Source: Crossaster papposus
Taxonomy: Eukaryota > Echinodermata > Asteroidea > Velatida > Solasteridae
DNA: 64,000 nucleotides
Assembly: GCA_037893245.1 (NCBI GenBank)
Contig: JBAIAA010000021.1
Location: forward strand, 558,001 to 622,000
Direction: 5' to 3'
Part shown: positions 28,674 to 39,955 of the stretch, piece after piece
Layout of the letters: every line of letters starts with the position of its first letter
Position numbering within the stretch: position 1 is the stretch's first letter
Translations under genes and position numbers: made by a program
Notes under the pieces: generated by a model
The model's database searches: none
Told to the model about the DNA's origin: nothing
Seen by the model: the letters and a program-made list of their open reading frames with translations, nothing else

Positions 28674-29934
28674 TTATAGCGTACGTACATGTAAAGTGCA
28701 GATAGCCATGTGTTGACATTTAACCTTCATGTTGTATTGCTGTGGCATATTTGATTGTACTATGCCTTAATAATACTGTGCATTTAATATAAAAAGTGTT
28801 GCCTTGTAGAATTATATTCAGGAGATCGTCGTCATTATAGAATGTAGTCTATGTTTTATTGCATATTTTGTTGAATGCTCGTCTGCTTTAATTAGAGGAC
28901 CGTTCCTCCTTTCCCATTAATTGACGTGGGTGTGGTCTGCTACAAAAGGGCGTCGTCGACAGGATGGAACATTTAACATTTCTTTGATGACGTACTTTTA
29001 CCCGGATATGTTTTGTGCCGAACTTTAGATTTCCTTCTACATGAGAACTACATGTACGCGTTCGCTTCCGCGCATTTATTGTCGCGAAAGATTGATATAA
29101 TTCGTGCCTATACCCAGCATTGAGAGGACTTCTTCGACAAATTTCGGTTACATTGTGTGGTGCGAAATTTTCATTGTATAATTTTATTGTTAGAATTGTG
29201 TTTAATGGTATTTGACCATTTGTATCTAAGCTAGATCTGTTCAGTTTGTAGGCGGTTGTGCCTCAAATTAATCTGTGGAAGATTGTTATCAAATTATTTT
29301 AGAGCCAGTTGTTTAGGCCTGTGCTTAAGTTGGATTGAGTGTTTTTTGAGCCAAATATTATTGTTACACACACGTTAATGTAACTCTGGGTTTTCAGCTA
29401 ACTGTATTTTGCACTATAGTTCACACCAGAGTGTGAAGGATGTTTTATCAATGACTTCATTGTATTGGCATATTATTGTGTGACATTTAAATTTTTGTAT
29501 AAAGACTGTGTCAGTTGGAGATTTTTGAATTAATTGCAATTGTACTTTTGTCTACAGTGTGGTTGGACATAATTATTGTTGACTGTGCAAACTGTGTGCA
29601 GATTAGATGGATTTTAAGTCAGTGATTTAGGCCTGATACTGTATTTTAACAAGTCATATTTTGTGTACATTGCCAGTTATTTATCCCAGCCATGTCTGTG
29701 CCAGACTTTATTTCTAAGTCACATGCATAGTGCCTTAGCTGAGACCATAGTTTGTGCATTCACATATATTTTACGTGAATATGATAAAGATGCATGTCCT
29801 GTTAGTAGAAGTGTGGTAAATAGCATTGAAGCTGCATTGAATGATGGATTCACTGCATTTTTGTAATTCTTTGAAAAGCCTATAGTAAGGACAGAATTAC
29901 TTAATTACAGTCACCTGACCTTATACGTGTTGAG
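28674..29934. other. Intergenic or 5' non-coding sequence
   Basis: No coding frame supported. An acceptor-like TACTTAATTACAG ends near 29910, just before the exon candidate. Confidence 0.3.
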
Positions 29935-30135
29935 ATGGTAGATACAATTTTGAACGAGGCTGAGCCACTTGTTATTGAGCCAGTTTTAATTGAAGCTGCT
30001 AACTTTGTCGAGGTGACAGGAGGAGTTCTTGTTTCTCCTACTGTGAGTGTTTTTAATGATAGCCTCCATGTAGTTAGCTTGAGTACTTTAAAGTGTTATT
30101 TACTTGGCTTGCCAGATGGCAAAGCTCAGGAAAAG
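29935..30135 (+). CDS. Possible single exon of an unknown gene
   Basis: ATG 29935 opens a frame with coding-like composition (VDTILNEAEPLVIEPVLIEA, LSTLKCYLLGLPDGKAQEK) ending at AAAAG|GTAGGG, a good donor at 30136. An acceptor lies about 25 bp upstream of the ATG. No partner exon is found downstream. It may be the first exon of a gene disrupted by repeats, or chance. Confidence 0.3.
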
Positions 30136-30560
30136 GTAGGGAACTATTCCTTGTGTTCAGGGATTGTAATTGACTACACGTTAGCAAGAATCACAGTACA
30201 AATACCTCACATTCGGGGTGTTTGTCTATGTCAAGCACAATGCTTCGTATTTGTCTATGTACTGCTTTTGTCAGCTCAAGTTGCCCCTGCATAAGTGGTT
30301 TTTGCTCTTCATGATTAAAAGAGAATTATCTGCACCGTATTGGCTCATTTCATTGTATACAGTTGTATTTTTTGTCAAACTGAAAACTTGTCATTCATAT
30401 TTTTTGGTGAGAACTGTCTGTTGTACGAATTCTAATACGAGATGTAAATTGCCGATAGTATACCGATGAAATATCAATACAAAATGATGATTTAACAGGC
30501 AACTTTTGTTGCCACATACATGTACTACATTTCACCTATAATGCACTTGTCAATTGATAT

Positions 30561-30795
30561 CCCGGCCCCTGTACCCAGGGATGGCCGGAACTTTGCTGCC
30601 TTGTGGCCGGGGAGTTGACCGTTTTTTTCGCCCGGGTGTACCGGGCGTATACCGGGATTGGTGAGGGAGTTCACGCATGACAAAAAGCCGGGATTCTTGG
30701 GCCGGGAGTTGGGCCGGGATTTGGCCGGTTCTAAAGAGATGGCCGTGACTTGCCGTGGCCCTTCATCCACTGGAAACAGGGGCCGGGGCAAGTAG
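30561..30795. repeat. GC-rich MITE-like segment
   Basis: CCCGGCCCCTGT near the left end and ACAGGGGCCGGGG near the right end are inverted copies, with CCAGGGATGG / CCATCCACTGG-type similarity inside. The interior is rich in GGCCGGGA words. GC content contrasts sharply with the flanks. Confidence 0.45.
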
Positions 30796-31124
30796 GCCGG
30801 GGTAAATACGTGCAAAGTCAATTACTGAGCGGTATCCAGCATACATAGCAACCACACAAGCCTCCCTTCAATATCGATATTTCCGTCATTATAAACAAGA
30901 AAGCAGAGTTGTAAGGAGTCACTGATTGTTGTGACTCAAGACTCTATTTTAAAGAATTGGTTTGTTTACAAAATACATTCCTAAACAAGATTTAGGATAC
31001 ATGTTTCTTTATTAAGAGTCTAACATATCTTTAAAGACAAGTTCTTCCCATGTGTATACACTCTAGTATGGTGTTCTTTATGTGCCAACGATTATAGAAA
31101 AAAATCGGACGTTACCTTTCTTTA

Positions 31125-31300
31125 TGGCGCCGCATTTAATTTTTGGGGGGTCAAATTTTCGTTTGGCGTCGCCTTTTTGTTTGTTTTGTGTAAGGGATTT
31201 AATTTTTGGGGGGCGTCGCATTCCTTTTGTTTTTGTTTGCTTTTTTTTTATATTTAATTTTTGGGGGCGTATGATTTATTTTTGGCGTCGCATTTTTTAA
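31125..31300 (+). repeat. Short direct repeats of AATTTTTGGGGGGCGTCGCAT
   Basis: Three or four imperfect copies of AATTTTTGGGGG with GGCGTCGCATTT follow one another; the reverse complement (GACGCCAAAAA) recurs at 31453-31465. Confidence 0.5.
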
Positions 31301-31301
31301 A

Positions 31302-31436
31302 GAAGCCCCTAAAGTACAGAGCCCTTAAAGGGATATTAACAACAACAATTCTTTCGTGCGCACGACATAATTAGCTCGTGCACACGACAATTTTTGTTTT
31401 TAATGTCTCTTTAGGGGTTCCGTACTTTAGGGGCTC
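31302..31436. repeat. 135-bp foldback with AGCCCCTAAAGTAC ends
   Basis: GAAGCCCCTAAAGTAC pairs with GTACTTTAGGGGCTCC, then CCTTAAAGGGA with TCTCTTTAGGGG-type words. The centre has CGTGCGCACGACATAATT and CGTGCACACGAC, related to the Helitron internal repeats at 38212-38340. Confidence 0.6.
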
Positions 31437-32360
31437 CGTCAAACAAAAAAAACGACGCCAAAAAAAAATCACACTAAAAATAAAAAATGCAACGCAAAAA
31501 AACCCCAAATCGACGCAAACAAGATCGAGAAACGTGCACGTTGAACCAATGCGCAAGCAAGCCAGGTTAAAGTCAAATGGCGCCCTCTAGCAGCAAATTG
31601 CGTTAATGTTTAAGTTAGGCGATACTGTTAGCACGGATCAGGGGGGGGCGGAGGGGGGCCCTTCGAGACTGTGATTGCGCAACGCTGACGTACCGTCCAT
31701 TCTCAAAATAGGGGGGAACAATTTTCTCACGCGAAAAATAAAGAGTTTTTGGCATCCAATCTTAACATCTTGTCTTCTGTAGTTGTAAAAGGTTGTTATT
31801 TACCTTAATTTTTATCATCCAATGACAAAAATTGTATTGAAAATAAAAAAAAGCAGTCGAAAAAATTAAGCGTTGACGTACCGTTGATGCACGTAGAGAT
31901 TGTGCACAAATACTAAAACGACGTTGACAAATACCTCCCCTAAAAAGGGCAATAATAATCGATAAATTGTGAAAAATCGTGCTTCGAACCCACTCACTTT
32001 TTTCCATGGATACGTTTAAAAAGGATGTAGCAGTGATATACTGAATTTTTTAAAAAATCTGCCTGTGAACCCCTTGCGTTTTATCGTGTTGTTTTCGAAC
32101 GAAAATGGCAGAAAATGACATCGCCCCAAAACAAATTCGTGTAGATCGTGCCTGTGTACCTGGCTTTGCGGACGTTGTATGAATCACTGAATTCGGAGAG
32201 CGAGCGCGGAGCAAATTTGTACGTGTTTCAACGGTGCGCTTCGCGGTAGCGATCTATACGTATTTACTGTGTGAGATGTGTGGCTCATGAGCGTGGAAGA
32301 ACGAATGAGATACATTTCAACGTTGGTGGCGCACTTTGTTGGGCCCCCCCTCCGCCCCCC

Positions 32361-32361
<1 letters not shown>
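31437..32361. other. No gene supported
   Basis: A 25-residue frame at 32104 (MAENDIAPKQIRVDRACVPG) has a protein-like start but ends without a splice donor. The rest is low complexity. Confidence 0.25.

Positions 32362-32402
<41 letters not shown>
32362..32402. repeat. Poly-C tract
   Basis: About 40 uninterrupted C. Similar tracts occur at 35161, 35232, 35580, 48018, 52491 and, as G, at 46256. They may mark assembly difficulty. Confidence 0.9.
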
Positions 32403-32403
32403 T

Positions 32404-33003
32404 GGCACGGATGTAAACCACCAAAGACCTTTGATAGTCGCATCCAACATCAGAGAACCCCTTTCGGTCAGAGTTTGTACTCTGGTCCTGAGGAAGCGGA
32501 CTACAGCGACCCGTGATGTTCCGACGGGTTTTCTAATGACCAACCGCAGTATTACCCATACCCCCATCAGAAACGGCACCAAACCCATCTTAATCAACGA
32601 CGGCAGCCAGTATTCCAGACCAGAGCACTCCCGACACATTATCGAGGCCAGGAGTTGAACCAACATCTGAAACTTGTCAGGGAGCTGCTCAACCCACACG
32701 GTAAGGTTCTAAAATAGACATAACATAATTATGGCATTATCTGCAATCAAAGTTTCCCATTCTCATTCGCCCATCTTAATGTGAAAAGCCTTATAAACAA
32801 ATTTGACCATTTTAAGATTGTATTGTCTAGAAATCAATTCGACATCATCTGTCTAAACGAAACTTTTTGCGACGCCTCACTCTCTGATGATGAGATATTA
32901 AACTCTACCAAATTATTATATTGTCCGAAAAGACAGGAACCGACATGGTGGCGGAGTTGCAATTTACATTCGAGATACCCTAATGTTCTCTCGTCGTGAA
33001 GAT
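32404..33003 (+). pseudogene. Fragment of the CR1-like LINE (ORF1 end and endonuclease start)
   Basis: The plus strand matches the minus strand of about 60210-60790: KTFDSRIQHQRTPFGQSLYS, RDVPTGFLM, then FAHLNVKSLINKFDHFKIVL, NQFDIICLNETFCDASLSDD and an RDTLMFSRRED-like end. It has frameshifts and stops and is cut off inside the endonuclease domain, so it is a dead fragment. Confidence 0.75.
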
Positions 33004-33151
33004 TGATGAGTAGGCCTATTCAAGTCATTCAAGAAGTTGGTCAGCCTGCCCCAGAGAAAAGCCCCACCGAGACAGTTGATTTCACCTCATCTTTTTCAAA
33101 GAAAGTAGTGTAACAGTACATTACAAAAAAGGAAAAACCGGACCAAATTTT

Positions 33152-33248
33152 AAGTTGGAAAGGTGTGGTCAGACCCCCCACGAAGTAAGCCCACAGTCGG
33201 TAGTACATTACAAACGTAAGGTTGGAAAGGTTTTGTCAGACCCCCACA
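33152..33248 (+). repeat. Short direct duplication
   Basis: TAAGTTGGAAAGGTGTGGTC-AGACCCCC and TAAGGTTGGAAAGGTTTTGTC-AGACCCCC are 65 bp apart. 33285-33325 also matches the reverse complement of 53767-53805. Confidence 0.55.
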
Positions 33249-33756
33249 AACTACTAACAGACATATTGAAACATTTGTATTCGTGTAGTTAACAAAACGT
33301 TTGCTAAATACTCATTTTTCTCGCTTCCATAATTTGTTTTGTAACTCCAAGTTTTGATTCTAGGCATCTCATGGCTGTTTCCCCTTCATTTTTCTGCTAT
33401 TTGTTTTCTCTAAAGCTCTGTTCAGAAATGGCAAAACGGACATTGGACTTGTGCAAGTCCACAATCTATAATCTCTCCCCGCAACCTGCGTGTTCATGTC
33501 CGCAGGGACTGGCGTACACCAATTATATACGCACTGTTGACATTCCTTTGTCTTCGCGTAGTAAGAAAAAACATTGGCCAGTTAAATATACCTCATCTCA
33601 AACAGGGACCAAACTTTATCAAATTAAAGTACTAGGCCTATATGGCAGTACAAAAACAACAAATTCACAACATTTAAAAGATGTTGTCAGATCATATATT
33701 TAATCCATTTAATACATGGACAAAACTTTGTCGAAATATCTTTTTGAATATCATGT

Positions 33757-33831
33757 GGCCGGTTTAACTCAGTCGTTAGTGCATCGGACTAAAGATCACA
33801 AAGTCCGTGGCCTTGCGCTTTGAAAAGTGGA
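33757..33831 (+). repeat. tRNA-like relic, possible SINE head
   Basis: GGTTTAACTCAGTCGTTAGTG looks like an A-box, and CGGACTAAAGATC...AAAGTCCG resembles an anticodon arm. There is no clear B-box and the acceptor stem does not pair, so it is not a working tRNA gene. Confidence 0.3.
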
Positions 33832-35130
33832 TATAATCCCTCGCTGTATGGCTGATACATGTAATATGCCTCCTCAACTGTATTATGGTTTTTATTGATT
33901 CATGTGCAAGAACGCCAAGGAACGCGAGCCCTATAGCCGGGAAACGGCGTGTTATCTTAATGACGTCTCGCCTAAAAAACTTGACAACAAATTAACTCAC
34001 CGAGCTAAAACAAATTGTGAAAGACCTAGAAATAGATGTCTCCCTAATGGGAAAAAGAGGCTGACCTGTAAAACATTTTATATCGGCGATCAAGAAATTT
34101 AAATCACCCGAAGATTTGTCCGCGCCATTGTTTGTATTTTGCAAATTGTATGCCCTGCTTATGTTATTTGTACATTGGCCTTTACAGAAAAAGCCTGGCG
34201 CTATTTGTATCTGCAGTGCATCGTACCGGTAATTTGTGTATCCAGTATTGGAAGACCAAGTACCCTTTTATATTTGTAAGGAAGCGCCTCTGAGCATTGG
34301 CTAAATGTATTTGGCAAAGGGGGTGTACCGTACCTGTAAATTTGATTTGATTTATTTCCAAGCATCATTTTCACAGAAATGAATCATTAAATTACACAGC
34401 ATAAATTAAATAGTGTAATGATAATGATTGGAGGAGGCTGACAGGAAGCCGAAGTTTGTACAAGGCCAGGCCTTCGTGAATATAACATTAAATGTACATT
34501 AGAATTAAAACAAAACAGAAAATAAAAGGCTTAACGTGTAATGAGCTATCTAGTGCAGAGTTATTGCAGAAATACTAACGCAGAAATAATATTGGTTGTT
34601 GTAACTACAATTAATTTCGAACATAGATATTTCAAACAGACAGGTATTGTACCATCATTTAGATACAATTCTTTAATATATATATTTTTAAGAAGTTTTT
34701 TTTTAACTGCCCATTGACCTAACAGGGGAACGTGGGGGAGGCTATTCAAATAAAAGATGTTCTTACTCTATAAAAGTGCAATTTCCTTGAATTTCTTGTA
34801 CCGCACTGGTTAATGTCTGTATTTCTACTGTTGCGAAATTGTTGGTAATACTCCGAAGCGATTCAATTTATGTTTATTTTGCAAAACAACAACAACAACA
34901 ACAACAAACGAACAAACAGACAAAAAAAACACACACAGTGGTGCCCAGCATTTGTATTGAGCTAACGAATTTATATTTGCCTTAATAAAGTGCCTCTTGC
35001 CATTTATACTTTGCCAAGATGGGGCCAAATAGTCGTTAAAAAGAGAATTTGTCTCTTGCTGTTTGTATGCTGCGAAATATACCGCCTGTTAATTGCATTT
35101 GCCATTAAGATGGCGTCCCGTCCCCCTGTA
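33832..35130. other. No gene supported
   Basis: Contains a LINE/SINE-like (TTTGAT)n-type tail near 34338-34362 and an (AAC)n microsatellite near 34885-34909. No coding frame supported. Confidence 0.3.
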
Positions 35131-35750
35131 TACCCAGCACGAGATGTGGCAGAGGGGTACCCCCCCCCCCCCCCCCCCCTCTTATCCCTATACGTCATAC
35201 ACACTCAACACTATTGTTACCTAACACAACACCCCCCCCCCCCCCCCCCTCCCTTTGAAACCTAAAAAGAATTCTTGCGGTTCCGGGAACACAATGGTCA
35301 ACACAAAAGAGGGGGGGGGGGGGTTCTCCGCCACATATTGCGCTTCGTACGTTTCCCCTGCGTCGAAACAGGAGGAACGCGGCTATTGTTGTTAAATTAC
35401 CCCGTCCTCTCCCACGAGTCCGCCTGTTCTGCCCGCGTTCCATGCTCAACAGCAATACAATTGAGCAGCCACGCGTGCCTGAACGCATTGTGTCAATCGC
35501 GGCGGATGTGAAGAACGAAGCAATCAGTAGCTGATGTATTAGCTTCATAATTATGAAGCACGATATGTGGCAGAGAAACCCCCCCCCCCCCCCCCCCCCC
35601 CCTCTTTTGTGTTGTGACCATTGTGTTCCAGAATCTCAGGAATTCCTTTTAGGTTTCAAGGGGGGATTGGTTAGGTTACAATAGTGCCGAGTGTGTATAA
35701 GGTATAGGGATAAGAGGGGGGTACCCCTCTGCCACATATCGTGCTGGGTA
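35131..35750. mobile_element. 620-bp foldback element with TA flanks and poly-C tracts
   Basis: Ends TACCCAGCACGAGATGTGGC / GCCACATATCGTGCTGGGTA. The arms pair over about 200 bp (35131-35335 with 35545-35750), including AGAGGGGTACCCCCC, CTTATCCCTATAC, TTTGAAACCTAAAA and ACACAATGGTCA. TA on both sides (35129-35130, 35751-35752) fits a Tc1/mariner-type duplication. Poly-C/poly-G runs lie inside both arms. Confidence 0.7.
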
Positions 35751-35810
35751 TAATTAGCTTGTATACGTAGGCCTACATCTATACTATCTATACTATAAAA
35801 GATGACAAAT

Positions 35811-35918
35811 GCGCCATCTTGTCCCTGGGCGCCGCCATTTTGGAACGCAGGGCCGCGCCATCTTGGAAACACAGGGCCGCGCCATCTTGGCGCGTGGTTG
35901 GCGCCATCTTGGCTTTTG
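35811..35918 (+). promoter_or_regulatory. Cluster of YY1-like GCCATCTTGG words in Helitron 5' region
   Basis: CGCCATCTTG or GCCATTTTGG occurs about five times within 110 bp, and again in copies 2 (38509-38590) and 3 (39981-40055). The motif matches the known YY1 core (CCATNTT). Function is not shown. Confidence 0.4.
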
Positions 35919-36277
35919 GTCGGGCGACTCGTCGCCGCGCGCGTGTGCGGCCGGCGTCGGTGCGGCGGGGTGCCGGATCGTTCGCGACGGGGAATCCCCC
36001 GGGGAAAAAGATTTAAAAGTGAGATTTAAAAGAAACGGACGTTACCGATAAACGCGTAATCGCTTTTCGATTGCCTGTCGATGTCTGCGGGCCTTTTTGC
36101 GTGAACTATTGCGTTATTTTTGCATTGTCCTTGCCTAGAGTTCGGGCCGAAGCCTTCCCGAAATCGTACTACCGTAACTCGGTTGCCGAATTGTTGGCTG
36201 TTTGCGATTAAGCGGCGGCTACATGCGTTACGCGAAGCCTTCGCAAATTGATTGTATCCGCCTTGCTTGCGCGGTGG

Positions 36278-37510
36278 TAGTCTAGCCCTAGACCTTGTGT
36301 TATTTCGGCGCCCACCACGCGCGCAGATTCGTTAACGCTGACTCTTTTTCAAATCCCGGCTTCGTGTGCGTTCTGGTCTCACGCATGCGTAGTTTACAAA
36401 ATGCGGCTGGATCCATGTTCGCACTGGAGCCGACGTTTGACAAACGTACATGATTTTGGATTCCCCTAAGGGTCTAGCACTAGTTGGCTAGCAATTGTTA
36501 ACTTTAACCTTAGTTTTCGACGATTCTCCCTCGCTTTTCCGAGGGATCCAATCAGCGACCGAGTTTGAGCCTCATCATGAATTATTCATTATACACAAAT
36601 ACAGGATATGACTGGGTGTGTGTACACAGTGTACATGTAATGTCTGTGTATATGTACATGTACATGTACGTACAGTGTATGTGATGGCGACTCAATGCAC
36701 GTATAGTATGCATTGCGCGAAATATGCAGACTTAATAGCATTGTGTGGCCGATCTTCCGGGGCAGTGCTACTACTAGTGCAAGCTAGCTGCAGCCGCCAA
36801 CCGGCGCGGCCTGGACGCATTGTACCGTACCGATCTTGTCGAGTCCCGCTGCAGCATCTCGTTATAATGTGGTGCCGCGGAGAACGGAAGGTTTTTTTTT
36901 TATTCCACAAGTGTATCGAACCATAGAGAAAGAAACAGATCGAAGTCGAACGTACGTCATTTTGGCTACGTTTCCCTGAAATCAAAGGAAACATTATCAT
37001 TCGTTTCGTGGTTTCACTCATCACAAATTTAAACACCAAAGACAAATACCTCTGCACCCGCAGTCACAAATAATGGGCAGCCATGATTTGCTGTGTCGAT
37101 GTACAATATACATGTACACACATACACAGGTCAATCGCGGCGAGTCTGGACATGTGTACACAGGTCAATCGCGGCGAGTCTGGACATGTGTACACAGGTC
37201 AATCGCGGCGAGTCTGGACATGTGTACACAGGTCAATCGCGGCGAGTCTGGACATGTTTTGCGCGACACAATAACCCTCAGGTCTGCACGTATTTGCTTA
37301 ACCGTCCATCATTATCACGTGATATGAATACTGCATATATTACAATAGTCTGACCACGCCCACGATGTGCCAACTTGTCCAAGACCTTCGACAGGGTCCA
37401 ATTCACGGGTGGGGGTTCGTCGTGAAATAGCGCCCTCTATAACATCGGTGGTTTGTGTCAGTGATCGCGAAATAAACAACACGAAGTCGAAGGTCTTGGA
37501 ACCAAGACTA
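36278..37510. mobile_element. Element with 9-bp target duplication inside Helitron copy 1
   Basis: GCGCGGTGG at 36269-36277 and again at 37511-37519 flanks a 1233-bp insertion with ends TAGTCTAG...AAGACCTT-type similarity (TAGTCTAGCCCTAGACC against the complement of GGTCTTGGAACCAAGACTA). Copy 2 of the Helitron has the uninterrupted site GCGCGGTGGCCGAG. Nine-base duplications are usual for Mutator-like elements, but no transposase is present to confirm this. Confidence 0.7.
37124..37257 (+). repeat. 34-bp minisatellite, four copies
   Basis: Four nearly identical units beginning ACACAGGTCAATCGCGGCGA and ending ACATGTGT. It lies inside the 36278-37510 element. Confidence 0.9.
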
Positions 37511-38211
37511 GCGCGGTGGCCGAGTTGGTGCCGAGTTTGTTTTTTCGCGATTGGGCGGCCCCGTCACGTGTTATTTGAGCTGGTGCCCCGATTTATACTT
37601 CCTTGGTTATTGCGGAGTAAACATAATACCAGTTGAGCGCCGGCTTCGAATTCGTGCGCGTCTACCACGTTTCAGTCACAGCTTGGGAACGTTAAAAAAT
37701 GATTTATTCCTTTCGTGTTGCTTTTTGGGCAAATGTCTTTGCTTCACATCGTCGATACTTAAATATTACAACATTATCTGTCTCAAAACACTCCGAAACA
37801 TATCGCTATTGCCTCAATTTCAACTTTGATCGCGCAAAAATGTCGCGAAATTGTATGGTGATGGTGGATATGAATATGCAAATTTAGAAACGTGACTGCA
37901 TTACGTCAGTTGAGGGCGCACTGTCAGATGGCCGGCCGGCCGGCCTGTTGGGTTTTTTAATCAGGATTTTCACGATGATGTAAATCAGAAATCCCGAAGT
38001 GGTTCGTATTGTTTCCCGTACGATTCCTGTTAAAAAATCACGAGACGCAGGCAGCATGCAAGCGAAGATGGACTGCCTATGATTATTAGTTCGGAAGTCA
38101 AGAAGTATTTTTACAAAGATTGTTTGTTATTCAGAGTCGATGGTCTTCTACGGAGCCCCTAAAGGGACATATGACGAATAAAAATCACCGTTACGAAATA
38201 ATTTGAGTATT

Positions 38212-38340
38212 TTATTTCGTGCACTCAAAATAACTTATTTCGTGAGCTCGAAATGTTGTCGTGGCCACGAAATGACTTCTTGCGCTCCAAGAATATCTGT
38301 TCGTGAACTCGAAATAATTTCGTGCGCTCGAAATACTTTC
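38212..38340. repeat. Array of TTCGTG-NGCTCGAAAT palindromes
   Basis: About six ~18-bp half-palindromic units (TTTCGTGAGCTCGAAAT and variants). Same array in copy 2 at 39683-39815 and copy 3 at 41405-41537. Confidence 0.7.
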
Positions 38341-38450
38341 TAGCTGGTACTCTACTCGCTAAGTTTCGCGATTTGTTTGTCATACAATCCATTATGTTTT
38401 TAAGACGTCAACAAGGTGTATCTATATTAAGTTACGATTTCACCCAGCTA

Positions 38451-38483
38451 GCAGGTGCCGCGCGAAGCGCGGCATCCTGCTAG
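38451..38483 (+). other. Helitron 3' hairpin and CTAG end (copy 1)
   Basis: GCAGGTGCCGCGC-GAA-GCGCGGCATCCTGC followed by CTAG. The next base starts copy 2 (TCTATACTATAAAAG). Confidence 0.85.
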
Positions 38484-39955
38484 TCTATACTATAAAAGAT
38501 GTTAAATTCGCCATCTTGTCCCTAGGCGCCGCCATCTTGGAACGCAGGGCCGCGCCATCTTGGCGCACGGTTGGCGCCATGTTGGCTTTTGGTCGGGCGA
38601 CTCGTCGCCGCGCGTGTGTGCCGCCGGCGTCGGTGCGGCGGGGTGCCGGATCGTTCGCGACGGGGAATCCCCGGGGAATCCCCCGGGGAATAAGATTTTA
38701 AGAAAAAACTCGTATTCGTCCGTGGTTAGATTTAGGAGAAACGGACGTTACCGATAAACGCGTAATCGCTCTTCGATTGCCTGTCGATGTCTGTGGGCCT
38801 TTTTGCGTGAACTATTGCGTTATTTTTGCATCGTCCTTGCCCGGAGTTCGGGCCGAAGCCTTCCCGAAATCGTACTACCGTACGTAACTCGGTTGCCAAA
38901 TTGTTCCTGTTTGCGATTAAGCGGCGGCTACATGCGTTACGCGAAGCCTTCGCAAATTAATTGTATCCGCCTTGCTCGCGCGGTGGCCGAGTTGGTGCCG
39001 AGTTTGTTATTCGCCATTGGGCGGCCCCGTCACGTGTTATTTGAGCTGGTGCCCCGATTTATACTTTCTTGGTTTACTGCGGAGTAAACATAGTACCAGT
39101 TGAACTCCGGCTTCGTTTTCGGGTTCGAATTCGTGCGCGTCTACCACGTTTCAGTCACAGGTTGGGAACGTTAAAAAATGATTTATTCCTTTCGTGTTGC
39201 TTTTTGGGCAAATGTCTTTGCTTCACATCGTCGATACTTAAATATTACAACATTATCTGTCTAAAAACACTCCGAAACATATCGCTATTGCCTCAATTTC
39301 AACTTTGATCGCGCAAAAATGTCGCGAAATTGTAAGGCGATGGTGGATATGAATATGCAAGTTTAGAAACGTGACTGCATTACGTCAGTTGAGGGCGCAC
39401 TGTCAGGTGGCCGGCCTGTTGGGTTTTTTAATCACGATTTTCACGATGATGTAAATCAGAAATCCCGAAGTGGTTCGTATTGTTTCCCGTACGATTCCTG
39501 TTAAAAAATCACGAGACGCAGGCAGCATGCAAGCGAAGATGGACTGCCTATTGAGTATTATTAGTTCGAAAGTCAAGAAGTATTTTTACAAAGATTGTTT
39601 GTTATTCAGAGTCGATGGTATTCTACGGAGCCACTAAAGGGACATATGACAAATAAAAATCACCGTTACGATATAATTTGAGTATTTTATTTCGTGCACT
39701 CAAAATAACTTATTTCGTGAGCTCGAAATGTTTTCGTGGCCACGAAATCACTTCGTGCGCTCCAAGAATATCTGTTCGTGAGCTCGAAATAATTTCGTGC
39801 GCTCGAAATACTTTCTAGCTGGTACTCTACTCGCTAAGTTTCGCGATTTGTTTGTCATACAATCCATTGTGTTTTTAAGACGTCAACAAGGTGTATCTAT
39901 AAGTTACGATTTCACCCAGCTAGCAGGTGCCGCGCGAAGCGCGGCATCCTGCTAG
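38484..39955 (+). mobile_element. Helitron copy 2 (uninterrupted, 1472 bp)
   Basis: TC start, CTAG end, hairpin at 39923-39952, directly abutting copies 1 and 3 with no spacer. It shows the empty sites for the insertions in copies 1 and 3. It contains CCATCTTGG repeats near the 5' end and the TTCGTG-CTCGAAAT array near the 3' end. No protein frame. Confidence 0.88.

Larger units (their letters stand above)
35787..38483 (+). mobile_element. Helitron copy 1 (interrupted)
   Basis: Starts TCTATACTATAAAAG after an A and ends with hairpin 38451-38480 followed by CTAG, the classic TC...hairpin-CTRR structure. Without the inserted element (36278-37510) and its 9-bp duplicate it is about 1455 bp, close to copy 2. 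It encodes no RepHel protein and so is non-autonomous. Confidence 0.85.

Noticed and set aside
32271..32658. Proline-rich frames around the poly-C tract
   Set aside because: They arise from poly-C and from the LINE fragment beside it.
37124..37257. CRISPR-like array
   Set aside because: Units are contiguous with no unique spacers, and the DNA is eukaryotic.
37073..37353. Three overlapping frames over the 34-bp minisatellite
   Set aside because: Because the unit has no stop in three frames, the tandem repeat keeps all three open; not coding evidence.
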